From Actinophytocola sp050699915 (GTDB lineage: Bacteria; Actinomycetota; Actinomycetes; Mycobacteriales; Pseudonocardiaceae), in NCBI RefSeq assembly GCF_050699915.1, contig NZ_JBOHGA010000130.1:1-17664 (forward strand): DNA of 17,664 bases. The letters are read 5' to 3'. Position 1 is the stretch's first letter. The number at the start of each line of letters is the position of its first letter. Shown one piece after another: positions 12,663 through 17,664 of this stretch. Both the position numbers and the translations under genes were made by a program. The notes below the pieces were generated by a model that was not told the DNA's origin, searched no databases, and worked only from the letters and a program-made list of their open reading frames with translations.

Positions 12663-14804
12663 TTAGGACGGGGCACCGACAAAAGCGCGCGAGATTTGTG
12701 CGGCCGAGGTTCCGAGCCCGCGCGGCCCGCCGATACGGTCGAAGCGAGGCGTCGGATAGCGCAGCGCCGCGTCCTCGTACCGGTGACAGCCCTCGTGCCA
12801 GTTGAGGATCCCCGCCATCCAGTCCTTGAACCCGTCGACATACGCCTCCAGCGCCGCCCGCTCTGGCGCGTCGAGCGAGGCGACCAGCGGGGGCAGCTCC
12901 TCGGCCAGCACGTGCTCGAACTGCTTCATCCTCGACGTCATCAGGTCCACGACGATCTCGAACGCGCGGTCGGTGTCCACGCCGAGGAAGCTACGCACGA
13001 CCAGCACGGCGTTGTGCAGCTCGCCCTCGAACTCGATCTCCTTGCGGTAGGAGAACACGTCGTTGAGCAGCGCCGCGTAGTCCATCGCCGCGTTCTCTAG
13101 CGACTGGATCGGTCGTGCCTGGTAGACCGAAGCCGGCAACGTGTCGTGCGCGAGCCGCGCCAGCGACAACGTCAGGTCCGAGCCGAACGTCTGGCGGCGC
13201 ATCTCGATGTAGTCGACCGGGTCCGGGATCCGGTTCGCCGAGTGGTTGTCCAGCTCCCACAGCCACGCGTCGAGCATGCGCTCGATGGCCGCGCGGAACG
13301 TCCTCCGCGCTTCGTCGGCCATCGGCGCGACCGTGCGCTGCCACGCGTCGAGCAGGCCGCGTTCCAGCGCGTTCGCGGGAACCATGGGCACAGGACCCAG
13401 CAGCTGCTTGAGCCGGTCGTTGCTCGCCCGCGCCCCGGCGAGGTCGCGGCCGAAGCGGACCGGGTAGTAGTCGTCGCCGTAGGTGCCCCAGGTAAGCCAC
13501 ATAGCGGAGGTGTCCAGCTCGTCGCCGGACGCGTCCGGGTGGATGCCGGCCGCGCACAGCGGCAGGTCGATGTCGCGCAGGTCGCGCTCGGTCCACACGC
13601 CCTCGGCCAGGAGGCCGACCGAGCGCGCCCAACCCACGACGTTCTCCCGCGACGCGTCGAGATGTTCGCTCATCCGCAACGTGTAAGGCATGTAGAGCTC
13701 CGGCCGCGGTCGCACTCCGACGTGCTCGTACGGCTTGTGGCTGAACGCGCGAGCCCGCTGCGGCATCGTCGTGAGCACTGAGGAGAGCGAGGACAGTCCA
13801 CCGAGGACCGATGCCCGTTTGTTCATGTACCGGCTGGACCGCAGGTGCCACTCGTGGCCACCGGACTGCCAGTCCTGCAGCCCCTTCACGTACGCCGCGA
13901 CGCCGGCCGCGTGCACGCCGTGCTCGGCCAGCAGCGGCGGCACCTCGGTGAGCGCCGTGTGCTCGAACTGGTGCAGCCGCGAGGTGAGCAGGTCGTTCAC
14001 CGCCTCCGCGGCCTGCTGCGTCGTCAGCTCGAGGAACCGCTCGAACACCAGCACGCCGTTGGACAGCTCGCCCTCGTCGAGCACCTCGCGCTCGTAGGAG
14101 AACAGGTCGTTGCGCAGGTGCACGCCGTCCGCGAACGTGTCCCGCAGGACCCGCATCGGCCGGGACGCGGCGATCGACGCGGGCACCTCGACCCCGACCG
14201 CGTGCTCGATCAGGTTCGCCGACCATGGCGCGCCGCCCACCTTGCGCCGCATCTCGATGTACTCGATCGGGTTGGCGACCCTTCCTTCGTTGATGTTCGC
14301 GAGCTCCCACAGCGACTCGTCGAGCAGGTTCTTCGTGCTCTCCACGAACCGCGCCCGCCAGTCGGGCGAATGTGTCGGCACGGTCCGTGTCCACAGGTCC
14401 GCGAGGCCGCGCTCCACGGGGTTCTCCGGCGTCGCCGTGATCTCGCCGTGCACCGGCATGAACGCGGCGAGCCGGTCCAGGTACTGGCGCGCGCCGCGCA
14501 GGTCGCCGGTGCGCTTGAACAGCTCCAGGAAGTGGTCGTCGAAGTAGAAGACCCAGACGTACCAGTCGGTCACCAGGTCGAGGTCCTGGCCGGAGGTGTC
14601 CGGGTGGGTGTAGGCGCACAGGAGCGCGTAGTCGTGGGAGTCGAAGTCGTGTTCGTCCCAGATCTTCGTGCCGTGCTGCGGCACGTCGATCATGTCCATC
14701 TCGTATGCCCACGCCTTGCTGTGCTCGCGTGCCCGCTCGAGGTTCGGGTTCAGCCTGGCCGGGTAGGGCATGTAGAACTCGGGAAGCTCGAACGGCTGCT
14801 GCAT
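12663..14804 (-). CDS. geoA: Germacradienol/geosmin synthase (bifunctional terpene cyclase)
   Basis: The 713-residue enzyme has two class I terpene-synthase domains. The N-terminal domain converts farnesyl diphosphate to germacradienol; the C-terminal domain converts that to geosmin with loss of acetone. N-domain metal motifs are DDHFLE (89-94) and NDLFSYERE (232-240, with Asn232, Ser236, Glu240). C-domain motifs are DDYYP (444-448) and NDVFSYRKE (581-589). The sequence closely follows the S. coelicolor enzyme (recalled, 726 residues), for example in AHSKAWA-like, WELANINEGRVANPIEYIEMRR and DWQSGGHEWH segments; the interdomain linker near 328-365 is shorter. The start is ATG 14804, giving the family N-terminus QQPFELPEFYMP; the 44 codons upstream are not family-like. 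The 119 bases to the SRP RNA must hold its promoter, though none is clear. All metal-binding residues are intact, so it should be active. Confidence 0.96.
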   Translation of the reverse strand: MQQPFELPEFYMPYPARLNPNLERAREHSKAWAYEMDMIDVPQHGTKIWDEHDFDSHDYALLCAYTHPDTSGQDLDLVTDWYVWVFYFDDHFLELFKRTGDLRGARQYLDRLAAFMPVHGEITATPENPVERGLADLWTRTVPTHSPDWRARFVESTKNLLDESLWELANINEGRVANPIEYIEMRRKVGGAPWSANLIEHAVGVEVPASIAASRPMRVLRDTFADGVHLRNDLFSYEREVLDEGELSNGVLVFERFLELTTQQAAEAVNDLLTSRLHQFEHTALTEVPPLLAEHGVHAAGVAAYVKGLQDWQSGGHEWHLRSSRYMNKRASVLGGLSSLSSVLTTMPQRARAFSHKPYEHVGVRPRPELYMPYTLRMSEHLDASRENVVGWARSVGLLAEGVWTERDLRDIDLPLCAAGIHPDASGDELDTSAMWLTWGTYGDDYYPVRFGRDLAGARASNDRLKQLLGPVPMVPANALERGLLDAWQRTVAPMADEARRTFRAAIERMLDAWLWELDNHSANRIPDPVDYIEMRRQTFGSDLTLSLARLAHDTLPASVYQARPIQSLENAAMDYAALLNDVFSYRKEIEFEGELHNAVLVVRSFLGVDTDRAFEIVVDLMTSRMKQFEHVLAEELPPLVASLDAPERAALEAYVDGFKDWMAGILNWHEGCHRYEDAALRYPTPRFDRIGGPRGLGTSAAQISRAFVGAPS

Positions 14805-14923
14805 GGCTTCGAGGCAACCAGGGGCGGCGCTGGGCGGCCAAGGGCTGCCGGCCGGTTGCACACGTTCGAGTCCGGCGGATCGCCCGACCAGCCCAGCCCG
14901 CGACACCGAGAGAGAGACGAAAG

Positions 14924-15009
14924 GGACCCCACGCACCCGTCAGAGCCCGCTTATCCTTGCTGCCTTCCGGCCCTGGGGAGGTTCACGAGATGAACGCCGC
15001 GTGGGGTCC
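14924..15009 (-). ncRNA. ffs: Signal recognition particle RNA, small bacterial type
   Basis: On the minus strand the two ends GGACCCCACGC and GCGTGGGGTCC pair over 11 bases. The apical region holds the near-universal SRP core CAGGGCCGGAAGGCAGCA with its GGAA tetraloop, where Ffh binds. The RNA works with Ffh to target nascent membrane and secreted proteins. The 5' end at 15009 lies seven bases after a perfect -10 box. A pyrimidine-rich run (CTTTCGTCTCTCTCTC) follows the 3' end and fits termination. In many actinobacteria this RNA lies next to dnaX, as here. Confidence 0.93.
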
Positions 15010-15015
15010 AAGGTA

Positions 15016-15021
15016 ATTGTA
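15016..15021 (-). promoter_or_regulatory. -10 box of the SRP RNA gene
   Basis: Minus-strand TACAAT is a near-perfect -10 hexamer placed so that transcription starts at about 15009, the inferred RNA 5' end. The -35 at 17 bases is not recognisable (CGGCGG), so strength would rest on the -10 or on other factors. Confidence 0.65.
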
Positions 15022-15073
15022 GCCACCGCGATCGCCGGCCGCCGTGGGTGGCCGGACCGTCGGGGCCGACGGG

Positions 15074-15079
15074 TAGGGT
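15074..15079 (+). promoter_or_regulatory. dnaX start region: TAGGGT as possible -10 or ribosome site
   Basis: TAGGGT fits the TANNNT -10 pattern and ends seven bases before the dnaX GTG, the spacing of a leaderless message. The same bases contain AGGG, which would also serve as a Shine-Dalgarno sequence eight bases before the GTG. Sequence alone does not decide between the two. Confidence 0.4.
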
Positions 15080-15086
15080 CGCTGCC

Positions 15087-17036
15087 GTGGCGCTCGCCCT
15101 CTATCGCAAGTACCGTCCGGCAACCTTCGCCGAGGTCGTCGGCCAGGAACACGTCACCGAGCCGCTTCGGGTCGCGCTGACCGCCAAGCGGGTCAACCAC
15201 GCGTACCTGTTCTCCGGCCCGCGCGGCTGCGGCAAGACCTCCAGCGCGCGCATCCTCGCGCGCTCGCTGAACTGCGAGCGGGGGCCGACGCCGGACCCGT
15301 GCGGCGAGTGCGACTCGTGCATCTCGCTCGCGCCGGAGGGCCCCGGCAACGTCGACGTGGTCGAGCTCGACGCGGCCAGCCACGGCGGCGTGGACGACGC
15401 CCGCGAGCTGCGCGACCGCGCGTTCTACGCGCCGGCCTCGTCGCGGTACCGGGTGTTCATCATCGACGAGGCGCACATGGTCACCACGCAGGGCTTCAAC
15501 GCCCTGCTCAAGATCGTCGAGGAGCCGCCGGAGCACCTCGTCTTCATCTTCGCCACCACCGAGCCGGACAAGGTGCTGCCGACGATCCGCTCGCGCACCC
15601 ACCACTACCCGTTCCGGCTGATCCCGCCGAGCGCGATGCGCGAGCTGCTCGACCGCAACGTCGCCGCGGAGGGCGCCACCGTCGCGCCGGCCGTGTTCCC
15701 CCTGGTCATCCGCGCCGGCGGCGGCTCGGCGCGGGACACCCAGTCGCTGCTGGACCAGCTGCTCGCCGGCGCCGGGCCGGAAGGTGTCACCTACGACCGC
15801 GCGGTCGCGCTGCTCGGCGTCACCGACGTGGCGCTCATCGACGACATGGTCGACGGGCTCGCCGCGAACGACGCGACCGCCGTCTACGGCACGGTCGACC
15901 GGCTGGTCGAGGCCGGCCACGACCCGCGCCGGTTCGCCTCGGACCTGCTCGACCGGCTGCGTGACCTGGTGCTGCTGCGCGCGGTGCCCGACGCCGGCGC
16001 GCGCGGACTCGTCCCCGCGCCGGGCGACGAGCTGGACAAGATGATCACGCAGGCCCAGCAGCTCGGGCCCGCCACGCTCACCCGGTACGCGGAGATCGTG
16101 CACACCGGCCTGGTGGACATGCGTGGCGCGACAGCGCCCCGGCTGCTGCTGGAGCTGCTGTGCGCACGGATGCTGCTGCCGGGCGCGGTGCCGACCGATG
16201 CCGCCGCCGACTCGGCCGTGCTTCAAAGACTGGAGCGGATCGAGCGCCGGGTCACCGTGTCGGGTGGCGCCGAGGTCACGCAGGCGCCGGCGTACGAGCG
16301 CCCGAGCCGGCCGCAACAGCCCGCCGAGCAGAGCGAACAGGCCAAGCCCGCCGCCAAACCCGCGACCGAGCCCGCCGCCGCGCCGTCCGATGCCGGCGAC
16401 CGGCCCGCGCCGACCCCGGACCGGCCGGCCGAGCGGACGCCCGCGGTCACCACGCCGGCCGCCGAGGCCGCCCGTCAGCCCGCCACCCCGGGCGGCGTCG
16501 ACGCGGCCGGCATGCGCCGGCTCTGGTCGGACCTGCTCACCGAGGTCCGCAAGGTCAGTCGCAGCACCGAGGCCATGCTCACCAACGCGAGCGTGCAGTC
16601 GGTCGAGGCCGACACCGTGACCATCGGGCACACGGCCGCGCCGCTGGCTCGCCGGCTCGGGGAGCCCCGCAACGTCGAGGCGATTGCCAAGGCGCTGGAG
16701 AACGTGTTCGGCGGCAGCTGGCACGTGCGCTGCGTGCACGCCGACAACAGCGGGCCCGGTGCGGCCGCCGCGCCGAAGCCGGCCAGGGCCGAGCCGCCGA
16801 CCTACGAGCGGCCCACCCGACCGGCGCCGCAACAGCCGCGGCAACCGAAGGAGCCGGAGCCGCCGCGCGAGCCGGTCCGCCCGGTCCAGACCGACGAGCC
16901 GCCCCCGCCGGAGCCGCCGGACGAGGAGGACTACTACTCGGGCAACGGCCCGGAGCCCGAGCCGCCGCCCAACCCCGAGGCGGACATGGTCAAGCTGCTC
17001 ACCGACAAGCTCGGCGCCCGACCCCTGGAGCGTTAG
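15087..17036 (+). CDS. dnaX: DNA polymerase III subunit gamma/tau
   Basis: The 649-residue protein is the clamp-loader ATPase that loads the sliding clamp and links replisome parts. Visible motifs: Walker A GPRGCGKTS (44-52), zinc ligands Cys63, Cys72, Cys75 and Cys78, Walker B IIDEAH (125-130), ATTEPDKVLPTIRSRTHHYPF (sensor 1 and following, 156-176) and GGGSARDTQSLLDQL (211-225, sensor 2). The collar domain lies at about 235-365. The actinobacterial C-terminus has two Pro-rich linkers (about 400-470 and 555-632) around a folded segment (475-552), then a conserved tail. The start GTG 15087 gives the family start ALALYRKYRPATF; GTG 15048 would add 13 unlikely residues. No A-rich slippery site for a short gamma form is seen. 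The TAG stop overlaps the TAA of the convergent amidase. Confidence 0.96.
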   Translation: MALALYRKYRPATFAEVVGQEHVTEPLRVALTAKRVNHAYLFSGPRGCGKTSSARILARSLNCERGPTPDPCGECDSCISLAPEGPGNVDVVELDAASHGGVDDARELRDRAFYAPASSRYRVFIIDEAHMVTTQGFNALLKIVEEPPEHLVFIFATTEPDKVLPTIRSRTHHYPFRLIPPSAMRELLDRNVAAEGATVAPAVFPLVIRAGGGSARDTQSLLDQLLAGAGPEGVTYDRAVALLGVTDVALIDDMVDGLAANDATAVYGTVDRLVEAGHDPRRFASDLLDRLRDLVLLRAVPDAGARGLVPAPGDELDKMITQAQQLGPATLTRYAEIVHTGLVDMRGATAPRLLLELLCARMLLPGAVPTDAAADSAVLQRLERIERRVTVSGGAEVTQAPAYERPSRPQQPAEQSEQAKPAAKPATEPAAAPSDAGDRPAPTPDRPAERTPAVTTPAAEAARQPATPGGVDAAGMRRLWSDLLTEVRKVSRSTEAMLTNASVQSVEADTVTIGHTAAPLARRLGEPRNVEAIAKALENVFGGSWHVRCVHADNSGPGAAAAPKPARAEPPTYERPTRPAPQQPRQPKEPEPPREPVRPVQTDEPPPPEPPDEEDYYSGNGPEPEPPPNPEADMVKLLTDKLGARPLER

Positions 17037-17664
17037 GCGAGGTAGGCGAGGATCGCGGCGGCGATCGCCGCCGCGTAGGACCGCTGGCCGGCCGCGCTGG
17101 AGAACTTCGCCGCCTCGGCCGGGTTGCGCATGTTGCCGCACTCCACGAGCACCGCCGGGCGGGTCGACAGGTTCAGCCCGCCCAAGTCGTCACGCGGGGA
17201 CAGGCCCGCCGCTCCGATGTAGCTCGACAGCGGGAAGCCGGCCGACCGCATCCCGTCGCGCATGGTGCGAGCCAGCCGCATGGCCGGCTCGCCCTGCGCG
17301 GCGTTCAGCGGCGGCGCCGAGTAGGCGACGTGGAACCCGCGCGCGTTCGGGTCGGTGGAGCCGTCCGCGTGGATCGACACGACCGCGTCCGCCGCCGCGT
17401 CGTTGCCGATCGCCGCCCGTTCGTTCACGCACGGGCCGACGCCGGTGTCGTTCTGGCGGGTGAGCACGACCTTCACCCCGCGCGCCACGAGGATGTCGCG
17501 GACCTGCCGCGAGACCGCCCAGGTGAACGCGTGCTCGGGGAATCCGGCGTCGGTCGCGGTCCCGGTCGTGTTGCACGGCTTGGTCCGGCCCCGGCCGGCC
17601 GGCACCGGCCGGTTGATCGCGGCCGGGTCGGCGGCGTTGCCGCCGTTGTGGCCCGGGTCGAGCA
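17033..17664 (-). CDS. N-acetylmuramoyl-L-alanine amidase (amidase_3), 5' end outside window
   Basis: The visible 209 residues form nearly a whole amidase_3 domain, a zinc enzyme that cuts the bond between muramic acid and the peptide stem in peptidoglycan. LDPGHNG at the window edge holds the first zinc His. FPEHAF holds the likely zinc Glu, SIHADG the second His, and LVECGN the catalytic Glu. The frame is open to 17664, so the start and probable signal peptide lie beyond; GTG 17605 is inside the domain and is not the start. Cys residues in KPCN and GPCVNE could form a disulphide in the exported protein. In M. tuberculosis the amidase Rv3717 lies near dnaX, a similar arrangement recalled from memory. 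Its stop overlaps the dnaX stop. Confidence 0.92.
   Translation of the reverse strand, partial: LDPGHNGGNAADPAAINRPVPAGRGRTKPCNTTGTATDAGFPEHAFTWAVSRQVRDILVARGVKVVLTRQNDTGVGPCVNERAAIGNDAAADAVVSIHADGSTDPNARGFHVAYSAPPLNAAQGEPAMRLARTMRDGMRSAGFPLSSYIGAAGLSPRDDLGGLNLSTRPAVLVECGNMRNPAEAAKFSSAAGQRSYAAAIAAAILAYLA

Noticed and set aside
12653..12841. Upstream extension of the esterase by 63 codons
   Set aside because: It would overlap the 3' end of geosmin synthase in another frame and reads as Arg/Thr-rich shadow; ATG 12652 precedes the first family-like residues.
14805..14936. Upstream extension of geosmin synthase by 44 codons
   Set aside because: The added residues do not resemble the family N-terminus and reach into the SRP RNA 3' end; ATG 14804 matches the known enzyme start.
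15087..17036. Programmed frameshift in dnaX making a short gamma form
   Set aside because: No A-rich heptamer like that of E. coli was found; CTTCAAAGAC near 16220 is not a slippery sequence in the right frame.
14940..17141. 733-codon minus-strand open frame opposite dnaX
   Set aside because: It covers the SRP RNA and dnaX entirely and has low-complexity Arg/Gly/Val composition; it is an antisense shadow.
17033..17605. Amidase as a complete 190-residue protein starting at GTG 17605
   Set aside because: The frame stays open to the window edge and encodes LDPGHNG upstream, with the first zinc ligand, so the true start is outside.
1..17664. CRISPR arrays, insertion sequences, prophage genes, riboswitches
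   Set aside because: No regularly spaced repeats, transposase or phage motifs, terminal inverted repeats or recognisable riboswitch cores were seen on either strand.

Overview
The window looks like a chromosomal segment of a high-GC actinomycete, probably of the Pseudonocardiaceae or a near relative. GC is very high, GTG starts are common, the TadA-associated protein is actinobacterial, and a two-domain germacradienol/geosmin synthase is present. Several neighbours (tadA, its associated protein, divergent tyrA, serine tRNAs, SRP RNA, dnaX, an amidase_3 enzyme) recall, from memory, the dnaX-tadA neighbourhood of mycobacteria (Rv3717 to Rv3754 in M. tuberculosis). It therefore reads as a conserved core region with accessory genes set between the core genes, not as a phage or plasmid.

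Layout. 1-900 (minus): the TadA-associated protein followed by tadA. tadA seems to lose its reading frame just before its conserved C-terminal PEVV, at the very edge of the window. 1019-3247 (plus): an M20D amidohydrolase and prephenate dehydrogenase (tyrA), 21 bases apart. 3290-4270 (plus): an unrecognised multi-pass membrane protein with conserved-looking His motifs, whose last codons run antisense into tRNA-Ser(CGA). 4529-6541 (plus): a secreted endonuclease/exonuclease/phosphatase-family enzyme and a 48-residue acidic protein. 6570-8018 (minus): a CPA2 cation/proton antiporter. Next come tRNA-Ser(GGA) (minus), a 72-residue acidic protein built on a 28-residue repeat (plus), a methyltransferase (minus) and an MMPL/RND exporter (plus). 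11621-14804 (minus): geosmin synthase followed by an esterase-type alpha/beta hydrolase 10 bases downstream, likely one transcript. 14924-15009 (minus): SRP RNA with a clear -10 box. 15087-17036 (plus): dnaX. 17033-17664 (minus): an amidase_3 cell-wall hydrolase, cut by the window edge.

How the genes work together. TadA edits the wobble base of tRNA-Arg, and SRP RNA, DnaX and the tRNAs are housekeeping. TyrA makes tyrosine precursor and may share a transcript with the amidohydrolase. The nuclease is exported, and its leader carries a possible phosphate-control site. Geosmin synthase turns farnesyl diphosphate into the earthy odorant geosmin. The esterase beside it has no known part in that pathway.

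Gene ends are compact. Two convergent pairs share the four bases TTAG as overlapping stop codons, and five genes carry a hairpin at or across the stop codon. No mobile element, CRISPR array or phage gene was seen, and no gene-free stretch exceeds 300 bases. The best candidates for something undescribed are the two small acidic proteins, the His-motif membrane protein and the geosmin synthase/hydrolase pair.
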